Below, one piece after another: positions 35,587 through 47,005 of a stretch of DNA of 64,000 bases (position 1 is the stretch's first letter; each line of letters starts with the position of its first letter). Source of the stretch: Epiperipatus broadwayi (lineage: Eukaryota; Onychophora; Udeonychophora; Euonychophora; Peripatidae). The notes below the pieces were generated by a model, which saw only the letters and a program-made list of their open reading frames with translations, had not been told where the DNA came from and made no database searches. A program made the translations under genes and the position numbers. Where the stretch lies: positions 372,001-436,000 of the forward strand of contig JAQFVV010000283.1 of NCBI GenBank assembly GCA_028023455.1, written 5' to 3'.

Positions 35587-36502
35587 CTTTCCATAATTAA
35601 ATAACTAAGTTAGCACACATACCCACAAAAAAGGAATAAATAACTATGTTATATAAATGATAAAATAATGAAACGCACTAAATATGAACTCATTAAGTTT
35701 TAAAGAAAATGTCTTTCTATTGTACTACTTAGTATTATATTAACTGTATATTCTTATAATTACATGACTAACCAGTTGGCACATAATGCAGTTTCTATTA
35801 TCAATCATTGACACATTATTTAGCTGGTAATTTGTTGTGTTTTCTGCAGTCTTTTATTAAATATTTAGATCACAGATAATGATGAGACACATATCTTTTA
35901 TAGGTTATGGACAAGCTATAAGTTATTCAAATATTGTGGCATTTAAGGTTCAAGTTTTAGGCAGTTGGTAATTTCTCATAGGAGATGGCTACATATTCAT
36001 GGCTGGGCATCTTAACAACACATATCCCATAGCTACTTCATAAAGTAACTGGCCATGAATAGAGAGATCTTTTTTTTTCTTGGTCATGATTTATTCTTGA
36101 AGATGCATACAACTGAACAAGAATTATAGTTTTAAAAAAATGTCTTTTCTGAATTTAGGATTGTAAAACTGGATTTCTATGGACAGTGTTTTCAAATAAT
36201 ACAATTTTCTCTATTAGTAGCTTCTACACTGAATATATATATTTTAATCGCACCTCAAACTCATGGTAAAGTATACTTCCATCATTTTTTGACTTAATCT
36301 TTATTCTTCAAAGAATATATAACATTGTTTTTTTTTCTTTGTTTTTAATTTAGCTAATATCAAATAATAGATTTCTAGATTATCATTTTTTAACTACAAG
36401 TATTTTACAATTTGAATTTTTCTGATAACAAAATTTAATCAATTTTTATTTTGTTCCTTTTGTTATATAGTTACATAGCTTAGCTTTATCTTAAGTTATT
36501 AT
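35587..36502. other. DSCC1 intron, nothing recognised
   Basis: No gene or repeat family recognised. Confidence 0.4.
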
Positions 36503-36655
36503 TGTAAAAGACCCAGAAAGAGACCACATGTGAGATGGATGAATGAAATAAGAAAGTGTGCAGTGATGATGTGGAGAAGAGAAGCTAAAGATCGGAGAAG
36601 ATGGATTGAACTTGGAAAGACCTTCATCCTGCAGAGGTTTCATAATGGTTGATGA
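36503..36655 (+). mobile_element. RTE LINE 3' end fragment
   Basis: Homologous to 6880-7035 of the RTE copy, including the GATGAT-type tail. It is 5' truncated, as expected for incomplete reverse transcription. Confidence 0.8.
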
Positions 36656-37699
36656 TGATAATGATTATTATTTTAAAAATTACATGGATTAAAATTATTT
36701 CAGTACACTTATTTTAAGAAGTTTTATTATTTACATTTATTTACTTTTTTTTATCCAAGTAATACAAATCTATGTTTACTTGCACATTTAATAAACTCAT
36801 TCATCCCTTTATTTAATTACTCTTTTTTTATATATTTTACTATCCCATTAAAGGGTTATTACTTTGTTAATATAATGCTGAATGGCTGTCTTTCGTGTTC
36901 TGTTTGCAGTATTTTTCAAGCTTTAAAAATAATGAAACTGATTATACATGAATTGCTGCTATGATAACATAGGTAACACACCTTCAAAGTATCTATTTGC
37001 CATAAGTATTCAAGAAATACTAATGTTTAAGTTTTTTAAGATGTGTTGAATACCTTTAGGATTTGCTATTCAAAAATATATGAAGAATCTTGTGATATAA
37101 TGATGAGCATGATATTTCACTATACTCGTTGAGAGGATTTGAGTTTGAATAAAACTGGAAAGTTTTGTCTTACTGGATCTTAGTTAACTCAATTAAATAT
37201 CCAATTTTCGGTCAGTACATGGGTTTCTTATTCTTATCTAGGGAAGAAAACAAAAAGTGATTAACCATAAAATTATCATCAACTGATAGTTTATACACCT
37301 GTATGTAATACTGTTCACATTACTGCATTTCTTTGAATGAATAATGAAGAAGGTGTTTAAGATTGCTTTACCTATATATATATATATATATTAATAATTA
37401 AAATTGAAAAAGGTTATAAAACAACAATTTTCAGTGTGACATTCGTATTACTGTGAACATTTACAGTTCGTTATGCATAGCAATATCTCGATTTTTTTTT
37501 TTCTTTTTTATATATATGTGGTACAGTAATGGAAAAAATACCATAACATTGTTATGTATTTACAAATTATACTGCCAATAAATAATACAGTAAGCCAACT
37601 TATTGTGAATATCCATAATGTATTTAGACCACTCATTATTCCTGCCCTTCAGAAAGAAGTGAAGAAATCAAGAGTATCCAAATAGATAAGTATATGAAT
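36656..37699. other. DSCC1 intron, AT-rich
   Basis: A TA microsatellite lies at about 37372-37392. Nothing else recognised. Confidence 0.4.
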
Positions 37700-37960
37700 T
37701 TCTGTGATACAACAGCTTAATTGGTTAGAATGTTACCTTAATTTCAATATTCATGAATCTAAAGATCACCAGTATCATTCCCATGCTAATACTGTTACGG
37801 GTCAAACTAGCAAGACATGAATTAAAAAAATTAGTGTCACTCTGAATGTTGGGTTTTATACTGATGTACAGATTATTGAGCAAAATTTGAATTTTTCTAA
37901 AAATATTTAATAATTAAAATTAAATGATGGAAATAATCCAATAATAATTATAAGTTAAGA
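37700..37960 (+). mobile_element. Family D tRNA-headed SINE, copy 1 (diverged)
   Basis: An A-box-like CTTAATTGGTTAGAATG and a degenerate B-box region are followed by a tail (about 37885-37945) matching 45600-45665. The hammerhead part is deleted. Confidence 0.65.
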
Positions 37961-38104
37961 TATCGATGTGTCCCCCCTCCCCCTTTTGATAAGGTTAAGG
38001 AAATACAAAAAAAAAAAAAAAGAGGAAAAAGTTGTACTTAATATAGAAAAATATAGATGTCAGTACGTGTAATGTCTGCAAACATGCATAATAACATTAC
38101 AGAT

Positions 38105-38330
38105 GTCCACTTCCTTTATTTTGCTGTAGTATTTTATATAAACACAATTTGTATACCTTACTTCAGACACTTTTTAGCAAAAAAAAAATTATTTTGAATA
38201 TACACACACAATCTGATAGTTTGAATGTCCTGATTGAAGTAGGAGTGACTCTAAGAAAGTCTGCAGGATGCTTGAAAAATGTTTGAAGTAAGGTGTATTA
38301 ATTGTATTTATATATATATATTACACTGAG
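38105..38330. repeat. Foldback, relative of 333-622
   Basis: The same outer arm sequences as 333-622, more diverged, with remnants of the hammerhead-like centre. Confidence 0.6.
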
Positions 38331-38941
38331 GAGGAAAATAAAATCTTACTAAAAAAAACTTTTATACATTAAATAATACAATATTGGTTTTATAATTTTT
38401 TTGGTTTTATTTATTTATAATAAAAAAAAAAGAAGAAAAATTACTTAATGAATTATATTTATTTTTACAATTGTTTGGGTATATAAATTAGAATACTCAT
38501 AAAGTATGCAAGAACTACATCCAACAAATATCACACTGTCTAATGTTAAATTTTTCAGCAGCGCTGCCTTGTTGTTACAAAGTGAACTTTGTACTGATTG
38601 AAAATTTTAATGGTAAGTCGTGTGATATTTGGTTTATATATGTGTATATGTGTGTATACAATGAAATTACCAAGTCTCTACTTATTGTTCATGTTAATGT
38701 GCGAGTCTCTTTTATCAAAACTAACAAGGCAAGTGAAATAACCATTTTTGCATATTTCTTATTGATTTTTGTGTCATTTTACTTGTAGTGTTACTTAATA
38801 AAGAAGTCCGGCACATTGATATGAACAACAGATGGGAGTTTGATTACTTAAATGTTCACTTTTGACTTGAAATGCTGTATTAGATCATTTGTATATATAT
38901 ATATGTATTATACAGGGAAAATAATAATCGTATATTTTTAG
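38331..38941. other. DSCC1 intron end
   Basis: The frame at 38543-38788 has no recognisable domain and no splice context tying it to DSCC1. Confidence 0.4.
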
Positions 38942-39032
38942 TATGCTTTTTCTGATCTGATTAATTGGGTTCAAGCAAGTGAGGATGAAATTAAAACTGC
39001 CTTGCAGAACATGAAAGCCTGTCAAATTGAAG
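38942..39032 (+). CDS. DSCC1: DSCC1 (DCC1) internal exon
   Basis: It reads YAFSDLINWVQASEDEIKTA, then LQNMKACQIE, matching the conserved ASEEEI..L block just before the winged-helix-rich C-terminal half of DSCC1. Acceptor AG at 38940-38941, donor GT at 39033 (GGTAAAA). It enters in phase 0 and ends with one base of a split codon, which the exon at 42666 completes. Confidence 0.82.
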
Positions 39033-39104
39033 GTAAAATGATTTTATCATTTCAGCATTTTAATTCTCCGCTTCTGTTTCTGTTTTTCACTTTATACTGT
39101 AGCT

Positions 39105-39270
39105 TAATTCGCTGCCAGTGGATCCAACTTATCCTCCAATTAGAATGAGAGCCCGGCCATTTTCTCTTGCCATGAAAAATAAGGTAGATCTTGCATTACA
39201 GATACTGCTCCGGGAAGGAATCATTGAGCCAGAGAACAACCCAATATGGACAACACCAGTGGTACCAATC
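39105..39270 (+). pseudogene. Ty3/Gypsy reverse transcriptase N-terminal fragment
   Basis: The frame reads LPVDPTYPPIRMRARPFSLA, then NKVDLALQILLREGIIEPEN and WTTPVVPIL, the segment just upstream of the RT palm in Gypsy pol. It ends abruptly where a minus-strand primer-binding site begins. It is unrelated in detail to either full Gypsy element here. Confidence 0.75.
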
Positions 39271-39520
39271 CTCGTCGCCAATTTTTGTGTTATGTCCACG
39301 TCCATGTAAATACAAATACTAATCAGTTTGTTTACACTTAACATTTATTTATACAATACATTTAATTATAATTGATATGTGGCTGTACGTACCTTCGTTA
39401 CAGCGGGTTTAATTAGTAAGTCCAACCAAACGTGTTGACGCCATTACTCAAGTTCGTGACTAAAAAATGTTCATCCCGCAGCTAACCTTTTGTGATGTCT
39501 CGTAACCCAATACATAACAA
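39266..39520 (-). mobile_element. Possible LTR with primer-binding site, opposite orientation
   Basis: On the minus strand TGGCGACGAGGATTG (39280-39266) follows a sequence ending ACACA (39290-39286) by 5 bp, the usual layout of an LTR 3' end and primer-binding site. The far LTR end was not certain (about 39520). Confidence 0.45.
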
Positions 39521-40087
39521 ATAATGATTCGTTTTTGTTTAATATATTTTTAATAAAGTAATTTTTAACATGGAAAGAAGTTTCAGTAAAGTTTAACATA
39601 ATTATTCATGCACTTCATTAGTTAATAGTACAATATATTGATCCATATGGATTACATATGAAATAAATTGTCTATATCAGATTTTCAAAATATTACCTAC
39701 AATTTTTATTATATTGATTATATATAAGAAAAATATATAATGGAACCAATAATGGAATTAATTCTAATTTTCAGTATATTAATTAGTAAATAAAAACTAT
39801 AACCAGCTTATAGTATACCTGCCATCCTCAGTAGCAATTTAGTGTTCGAATTTAAGAAAAAAAAATTATTGTAAATTGCTATTCAGGATGGCTAACATAC
39901 ATGGATAAACCTGCAAGATATATCCTTTATATCTGTACTGTGTAAATCTTCATATCAACATATGTATAAGCTATTAATTCAGCAATATAAGCAAGATTTT
40001 TGAGGTAGTATATTATTTTTTAAGGTTATTTTTTTCTACAACTAAAATATTTATTACTAAATATATGTGTATATAAGATAAACCTTA
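39521..40087. other. AT-rich intron; small inverted repeat
   Basis: A stretch at about 39820-39900 holds short inverted arms around GCCATCC / GGATGGC. Nothing else recognised. Confidence 0.35.
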
Positions 40088-40475
40088 AAATGAAAATAGA
40101 AATTCATATAACATTATGATACTAGCCAAAAAACAAAATTTTAACAAAATTCTTCCCCAACCATGGTTTCATCTATTAACAAATAAACCTTTTCAAGTGA
40201 AATTTAACTAAACATATATATCAAACAAAATAGCCTTCCCATCATTCACTTCAAAACCCAATTTCCTGTACATCAAAGGATGCTTTCATGAGATTGATGG
40301 TTTTGAGGGGAATGTTGGGAAGGTTATTTTGTTTTGTATATATATGTTGTATTGTTTTTGTGTTGAATATCACTTGAAAACATCTATTTTTTGATAATAG
40401 ATGAAATCATAATTGTGGAAGAATTTTATTAAAATTTTGTTGTAATGTTATATGAATTTCTATTTTATTTATAAT
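40088..40475. repeat. Foldback (inverted repeat)
   Basis: Arms at about 40088-40262 and 40283-40475 pair with moderate divergence and small indels. No hammerhead core seen. Confidence 0.65.
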
Positions 40476-40707
40476 TACTATTGTAGTGGTATGCAGTATT
40501 TAATTTTTAAGATACATTTTGGATACAGTGCACTTGGAATCTGACATCTTCAGTCTCTTTTCACCTACTACAATAAATTTTTGTTATTTGTTTAATGCAT
40601 GTCATCTGTGAGGATTAATCTAAGAATAGAAACCAATTTCTGATAAGTAATTAAATGACTTATTGCATTGGTTATCTAGAAAAACGTCGATTATTCATTC
40701 TGGTTTT

Positions 40708-40833
40708 TAATTCACTACTATTTTTTTTTTTATGTGTCAAAGCATCAGCCGGGAAGCGAACCCGGGACAACTGCTTGTAAGGCAGCTGTACTGACCACCC
40801 GACCACCAACGCTTGACTAATTCACTACTATTT
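40708..40833 (-). mobile_element. tRNA-Gly-derived SINE-like retroposon, copy 2, with 16-bp target duplication
   Basis: TAATTCACTACTATTT at 40708-40723 is repeated at 40818-40833. Between them (40724-40817, minus strand) is GTCAA, a tRNA-Gly-like body (40742-40812) with intact T arm CCGGG/CCCGG and acceptor pairs, TTTGACACAT and a poly-A run. The anticodon is UAC in place of UCC. Long duplications and a poly-A tail show LINE-mediated retroposition. Confidence 0.88.
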
Positions 40834-42665
40834 CATTTTAAATAATTTAGAGCTAGTGATGATGATGATGATGAAGATTAAAAATCTAACGTAACAACAT
40901 GTTGCATTGACAATTACAAATTACTGTTTCAAATAATTAAATTAGCATTAATAATATATTATATGGATTTTAGATTCAATAATACATTATGAGAAAAAAA
41001 AAAATAATAATTAAGTAAATTAGGGTAAAAGGTAAATGAATTTCTATTTTAATTGAAATATTTGAATAAAATGATGATTCAACAATCAAAAATATATTTC
41101 AAGCATCAATGGTAAAAGGAACATAATATTTTAAAAGTTTAATAAATGTAAAAGAACCAGATATTTATATTGCAAAATAACTCCCAAAATTTTTTTAAAA
41201 AATTGTAATATTTTTATACTGTGATTTGAAGATAAATTAATATTGAATCCATAAAGTAAAAGGGAAGCAGAGTAGAAATAAGATATTTCAATAATCAGCC
41301 TTTTTTTTTCAAGAAAAATTAAACATTAATAATAAGCAATTTACAACAGCAATAAAACATATATTGATTTCTCTAGCTTAGTATAGATGGCGGAAGTGTA
41401 GTTGCGTAAATAATTTTCTTTGAATAAGCAATTTCTTTATTGCGGCTTTCAAAATAGTCTCTTGTATTTTTCTATCTTATGATGAATTATAGATTTCAAG
41501 TAAAAAAGATTGAGAATAATTTTTTCTACGATTTTAAATTTCAAAATAATGGAATACGTCATTGACAAAAAATTTAAATTTTTCATAGTATTGGACAAGA
41601 AAATAATTACAATGACATCACTAATTCTGATCAATTTGCTCTGACTGTAAAAAAAAATGGAAATCAGTTTTTCTGTTGAAATTACTTAATGTGGTTTTAA
41701 AGTATGTAAGACCTAACATCTTATAAGGTTTTAGCATTTGCATTGAGATTCATATCTTAAAATACAAAGTAGTATTCCATTAATCTGAATGTCTATTATT
41801 CAAAACTTCTTTTATCCAAACAGAATTTCAAAGATGATCTTTAATCTTCTACAATAAATAAATTGCATTGCACGTCCACTTACAAAATTAAAGGAAAAAA
41901 AAAAGTCTATAAATATCTATCAATTAATAAATGCTGTCTACATCAGCAGAGGTTGGTGAATATAAAGGAAGTTAAACATCCACAAATCTGAACAAACCAA
42001 TAAACCTGGATTAACAGTATTTTGTCTGTAGAGCCAAATAAATTAAATGAATAAAATATTTTTAATCTTACAAATTGGCCTAGAATCATGTTTTAAAATT
42101 ACTTTTTATTATTAAAGCTGATTTTAAATGAGATGTTTTATAGAAAAACCATGTTTTCTAAGAAGAAAATCAAACCTCCACACATGCTGTAATATTAACA
42201 CGTAGTAAATTTCAATATTTTCCAAGTGTTAATAGGATACAAAAGGAAAATGTAAGTAAAGTTAATTTAATATATTTACTCTCTCAGTCCAAGTTGCTTA
42301 AGATTTACCTATATAACTGCATTTAGGTATGAAGATAAGACGGCCGTTTTTATCTTTTCAAAATCTTTATCCTGTGACTTGGATTGAGAGCTTACTATTA
42401 TTTAACAGCGCTAATTGAATATTATAGTATGGCACATGTGGGGGTTGATTACCTTCTTCGTAGAATTACAGCTTGAGACTGCACTAGTAAAAAATTCTTG
42501 ATCATTTATATTAAAAACCATGTTTGTTTGTTTTTTATATTATTTGATTTGTTAAACTAACAGGTACAATTATTTATGTTGTTCCAAAGTCCCTTTTTTT
42601 ACATTGTTTTTTAATAAACTATTTTTTTTTATATGATAATTATATATAATTTTTGTTCTAACTAG
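40834..42665. other. DSCC1 intron, AT-rich
   Basis: A GATGAT run is at 40857-40873. A weak inverted pair (about 42280-42297 and 42378-42392) is visible. No gene recognised. Confidence 0.4.
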
Positions 42666-42804
42666 AATTTTGGAGGCTTTTGGATTTTGATTATTTATCA
42701 AGAGTTGTTTGTCGGATAATTTCCTTAATTGAAGAAAATTCTTGGTCAATTGATCAAATCCCATTTTTAGAAACTTTAAACACCTTGCAAGAATTAGAAC
42801 CCAG
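42666..42804 (+). CDS. DSCC1: DSCC1 (DCC1) internal exon
   Basis: With one base from the previous exon it reads EFWRLLDFDYLSRVVCRIIS, then LIEENSWSIDQIPF..LNTLQELEP. This corresponds to the GYWRILDFDY block and the following helices, one of the best conserved DSCC1 stretches. Acceptor AG at 42664-42665, donor GT at 42805 (GGTAAAG). It ends with two bases of a split Arg codon completed at 62054. Confidence 0.85.
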
Positions 42805-43099
42805 GTAAAGATAATTGTGCTATTTTAAAGTATAAATCTGTGTCTGTCTATAGCTATATATGTATATGGAACCAATCAAATTAATTCACAAATGATCCTT
42901 GAATGAGCTTCGCACTTTCATAAAACATGGACCAGTGAAAAAATACCAGTCTGACTTTTTTTAATATACATATATTTTTTACAGTAACCCCTGATTATCA
43001 GAAGAGATAGAGATTTAAACACCTGAATTTCTTTATCAGCAATGATTATCTGATTTTCTGTTTAAATACCATGATTGTGAACTTGTTTTAATTAAAGCT

Positions 43100-43138
<39 letters not shown>
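42805..43138. other. DSCC1 intron; TA/TG microsatellite
   Basis: A (TA)n(TG)n run lies at about 43099-43140. Nothing else recognised. Confidence 0.45.
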
Positions 43139-43140
<2 letters not shown>

Positions 43141-43311
43141 AATAAAGAATAGAAATGAGGAGATAATATCCATGTAAATAATAACCTTTAACTTTTGATG
43201 TTACCAAGAAATTATCAATTACTACTAATTGACAATCCGTGAGACATCAAAGGTTAAACATTATTTCTATTTACATGGATATTATCTCCTCATTTCTATT
43301 CTTTATTGTAA
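43139..43311. repeat. Foldback (inverted repeat)
   Basis: Arms of about 60-66 bp (43139-43200 and 43246-43311) pair almost perfectly around a 45-bp spacer. Confidence 0.75.
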
Positions 43312-44610
43312 TAACAATTCATGGAAATATTTAATTCAATATATTTATATTCACAAATTAAGTACACATTATGTCAGCATTGAACCTTTTTAGCAAAACC
43401 GTACTCATGTATACAATATGTCCGTGTATTTAATTGTAAATGTATGTATTCAGGCTTTAATACCAACAAGTTTGCAATTATGGTATTTAAATAGAAAGTC
43501 TAGTTATGTTTGGTGGGGAGATTTAAGTGTGTAATCTCCATTTCATCTGATGTTTGGAAATTGGTCTGAGAAACACTTGTATATTGAGGGAAGTCATTCT
43601 GATGTGTTTTTCATTAGGTAATAGCTTAAGAAAGTATTGAGTTCATACCAGGATCCCGGTGAATTATTTTCGATTATTTATATGTCTTTTCAGAATATTT
43701 AACTATTACATAATATATTGAACTAATATAAACCTTAAATCATTACCAGTTTATTTCAGATTGAAAATTTTATCAAATTTATTCCAGTATTTTTTTTTTA
43801 TCAGTCAAGCAAATTTTTTTATTTCATTTATCCATCTCAGGTATGGTATTTTTCTAAATCTCTCAAAGTCTTGAGAATGCAATGTTTTGGGATTCAGTTA
43901 TCCCTACACTATTATTGTCTTGTTCAACAATATGCTCTATTAATGTCAGCTTTAATTCTTCCAATGGTATTAATGATAGTCAGTTGTTTTTTAATTCATA
44001 AATTTTATTCATATTCCTTTTTATTAATTTTAAAACATATCTCCATACTTTTCTTTATGGTTTACAGTCTGTTTTGTTTTCCTGTTATATATCGAATCTC
44101 AAATTCATCCTAAGAGTTGGCAGCCACATTTATTAAAAATCTTTCCTTTTTCAGCATCTTTTATATATTTTTTAAATCTAAATTTAATTTTATAATAAGA
44201 TGGAATATGATAGATGCATAATTCCATAGGTTTCATCTTTGAATTCTAAATTCTCATTGATAAAGGCAAAAATTATATCCAAATTTGGGCATGGAAAGAT
44301 TAAATTGCTCTGCCCATCTAAAAATCATTGATAATTTAAGTTTATAATAGATGGCACTAGTGTATAGAGAGGGAAAATGTTTTTGTTTAATTTTATGATT
44401 AATTTTATTTTTATGCTGTCATTTATAATTCAATCAAGATATTTATAACTCTAATTTATATGTGTCCAGGCAAATTAATCTTCAGCACTCACAAATTGCA
44501 CACCAGAATCTCATACGCTACTAAAGCTTTGAGGTATCAGATTAATTCTTCTTGTATATAGATATGTATGTATATATTATATTTAATGTTTTTATGGTTG
44601 TATGATGTAG
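43312..44610. other. DSCC1 intron, nothing recognised
   Basis: The frame at 43871-44113 is hydrophobic and AT-rich and has no domain or splice context. Confidence 0.4.
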
Positions 44611-44803
44611 ATAAATTATTATTTTTTGGGTTAAACCATGTATTATTTTCCATTACATACCGATATTTCGGCAAACTAGCATCCGCCATTGTCAAGGTTA
44701 ACTTTTGAAAGCTAACCTTGACAATGATGGATGCTAGTTCATTGAAATATCGGTATGTAATGGAAAATAATACACGGATTAACCCAAAAAACAATAATTT
44801 ATT
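44611..44803. repeat. Foldback (inverted repeat)
   Basis: Arms 44611-44702 and 44711-44803 pair around an 8-bp spacer. The arms contain a CCTTGACAATGG..GAAATATCGG motif that resembles, but does not satisfy, a hammerhead core. Confidence 0.8.
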
Positions 44804-45032
44804 TATATGTATACTTTATGAAACAAATCACCATTATTCAGATGACCCAGAGGTTTAAACACCTGAATTTTCCAATGAATATAATAGCACAGAGATTTAA
44901 TTTTATTGGTAAGGTATGATATTTTATTAACATTTCAAATGTGGATCGAAATCATTTTTACTCATTATGAGGTATTTACAACATTCAAAGAATTAATACC
45001 ATGTTTTCCTGAAGATTTGTGATGATGGTGTT
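44804..45032. other. Short AT-rich spacer
   Basis: Nothing recognised. Confidence 0.3.
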
Positions 45033-45246
45033 CTAGTTGTATTTTTATATTGGACTATTTCCATCATCTAATATGTGTATTGAAGGTCTTTAGAAAAATT
45101 CAATTTTATTTAAATATTCCATATAGATTCAACTATTAGTAATATCACAGCAAACAAGTTAGTATATGCACCAACTGTTAGTAATGTCACAGCAAACAGT
45201 TTAGTATATGCCCTAACTGTTAGTAATATAAGCAGGTTAGTATATG

Positions 45247-45290
45247 CACAATGTTTTGAGAGGTAATATTCTCCCCTCTTCTTCAGGTGT
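45247..45290 (-). ncRNA. Family D hammerhead-like ribozyme, left copy
   Basis: Minus strand: stem I ACAC (45290-45287), CUGAAGA (45286-45280), one extra A, a 6-bp GAGGGG/CCUCUC stem II, AAA in place of GAA, ACAU, U, then GUG (45249-45247). G12 to A is the main lesion. Confidence 0.5.
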
Positions 45291-45305
45291 TGCTGCCCTG
45301 ACCAG

Positions 45306-45400
45306 TGACAGTACTAGCATGGGATTCAAATCTGGGTCCTTAGATTCTTGATTATTGAATTTTAAGGTAACGCTCTAACCAATTGAGCCATCCTGCCCTT
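45306..45400 (-). promoter_or_regulatory. tRNA-like head with Pol III A and B boxes (left copy)
   Basis: On the minus strand an A box TGGCTCAATTGGTTAGAGCG precedes a B box GATTTGAATCCC. The right copy keeps the B box as GGTTCGAATCCC (about 45433-45444). Such internal promoters define tRNA-derived SINEs. It is not a functional tRNA because the arms between the boxes do not fold. Confidence 0.65.
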
Positions 45401-45462
45401 AAATTTCAATAATCAAGAATCTAAGGACCCAGGTTCGAATCCCACACTGGTCAGGTCAGTAA

Positions 45463-45506
45463 CACATGAAGAAGATGGGAGAATATTACTTCTCGAAACG
45501 TTGTGC
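45463..45506 (+). ncRNA. Family D hammerhead-like ribozyme, right copy
   Basis: Stem I CAC (45463-45465), AUGAAGA (C3 to A), a GGGAG-type stem II arm with CUUCUC, GAA (45495-45497), ACGU (45498-45501), U, then GUG (45503-45505). The lesion is at C3, different from the lesion in the left copy. Confidence 0.5.
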
Positions 45507-45690
45507 ATATACCAACCTGTTTATATTACTAACAGTTAGTGCATATGCTAACCTGTCTTGCTGTGATATTACTAACAGTTGAATGTATTTGGAATATTTA
45601 AATAAAATTGAATTTTTCTAAAGACATTCAACATACATATTAAATGACGGAAATAGTCCAATATAAAAATACAATTAATACCATGTATAT

Positions 45691-46419
45691 TGTAATGATT
45701 AGAGCACCACATGACATTAAAAATCAGGAAATAAACCAGCACATATTTTTTTTCATACATATATTTTTAAATAAGCATTGAAATATTTTCTTTAATACGA
45801 TGGTCATGACTGCCTGGATTACATAGAACATAAGTTACTCTCAATGAAATGGACCCAAGCTAAATATGCAGACTAGATAATATTATATATAAAGGAGTTA
45901 AGTCATTATTTAAACAAATAATGAAACTATAATGAATAATATTTTTGAAGTGTAATTTTCACTACACCACTCACTTTTAACATCTTGTGTAGGGATTAGG
46001 GTAGCACATTTGACACTCATTGATTAAACTGTAGTAATTTGTATATATATATATTGAGCAATGAGGAAGATATGTATAAGAGATTATGGTCTGGGCATTA
46101 GTAAATCCAATGTGAGCAATGCTTTTTTCTTCACTGTTCAGTTATGGGGGGAGTGGGTGTTTGGAACGAACTTTTCTTTCAGTGGTTTGTTTAAAGACTG
46201 TTTTATTTTTTTATATTTAAAAGTATTTAAAAAGATATGCTGTAATTTTTTTAAAATTAATTTTAACTGTGACGTAATTAAACAACGACCAGTTAAAATT
46301 GGAGAGACTAAACTGGAGCAGTTAAATTCAAAAGTAAAAATAAGCAAAATATTTCATTAAAGATTTTCAATGTTTACATATGTAAGTACGTGAAAATTTT
46401 CTTATTAGTATCATTTTCA
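45691..46419. other. DSCC1 intron, nothing recognised
   Basis: The overlapping frames 46061-46360 and 46138-46347 on opposite strands have no recognised domain. Confidence 0.4.
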
Positions 46420-47005
46420 ACCATTATCGATCCACAGTAGAATAAAGGTCTCTCCAAGTTCATTCATCTTCTCCAATTTCTAGCCTCTTCTCCATATCAC
46501 CCCAGCATACTTTTCCATTCGTCTCACATGTGGTCTTTTTCTAGGTCTTTACAATCTCATGGAATCCAGTTTTATATTTCAACTGTTTATCTGTTATCAT
46601 CTCTTCTAGCAATATGTCCACCCAATTCCATGTCAATCTTTTAATTCTTTCAATAATGTCAGAACCTTTTGTTTGTTCTATCACCCATGTATTTTGTTTT
46701 CAATCTCTTCTTGTTACTCCTAACATGCATCTCTCCATATACTTCTTTGAGTGATCTGAAGTCTCTGTATTGCTCTTCTGTTAAGTGTCAAAGTCTCAGA
46801 TCAATAAGTAAGGACTGTTAAAACACATTTATTAAAAACCTTTTTCAAACACATAGAATATTTCCTTTTACTATTAAATTATTTTTACAAAAGCATTCTA
46901 AGCAAATTTAATCCTATGATTAATTTTATTCATTATGTTTCCATCTGTAGTAATAATCTGACCAAAGTATTTGTAGTTGTTAACTTCCTCTAACTCATAT
47001 ATATT
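46420..47005 (-). mobile_element. RTE LINE 3' fragment, minus strand
   Basis: The reverse complement matches 6430-7035 of the RTE copy (thumb, CMLG region and 3' end). It is 5' truncated and has several stops. Confidence 0.85.

Larger units (their letters stand above)
45033..45690. repeat. Family D tRNA-headed SINEs in inverted pair
   Basis: Two copies face each other (about 45033-45336 and 45396-45690). Each has, in element order, a tRNA-like head, a B box, a hammerhead-like core, a 42-bp tandem repeat and a tail. The 42-bp repeat shows about 2.8 units at 45131-45252 and about 2 in the right copy. Related single copies are at 37700, 58470 and 62165. Confidence 0.8.

Noticed and set aside
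40742-40812. Functional tRNA-Val(UAC) gene on the minus strand
   Set aside because: The body is tRNA-Gly-like, the anticodon is a mutated UCC, and a poly-A run with target duplications shows retroposition.
43871-44113. 80-residue hydrophobic frame as a membrane protein
   Set aside because: The hydrophobicity follows from T-rich DNA; there is no homology or gene context.
44611-44803. Hammerhead in the CCTTGACAATGG..GAAATATCGG arms
   Set aside because: GAAA and a possible GGC/GCC stem are there, but no CUGANGA can be placed; listed only as a foldback.
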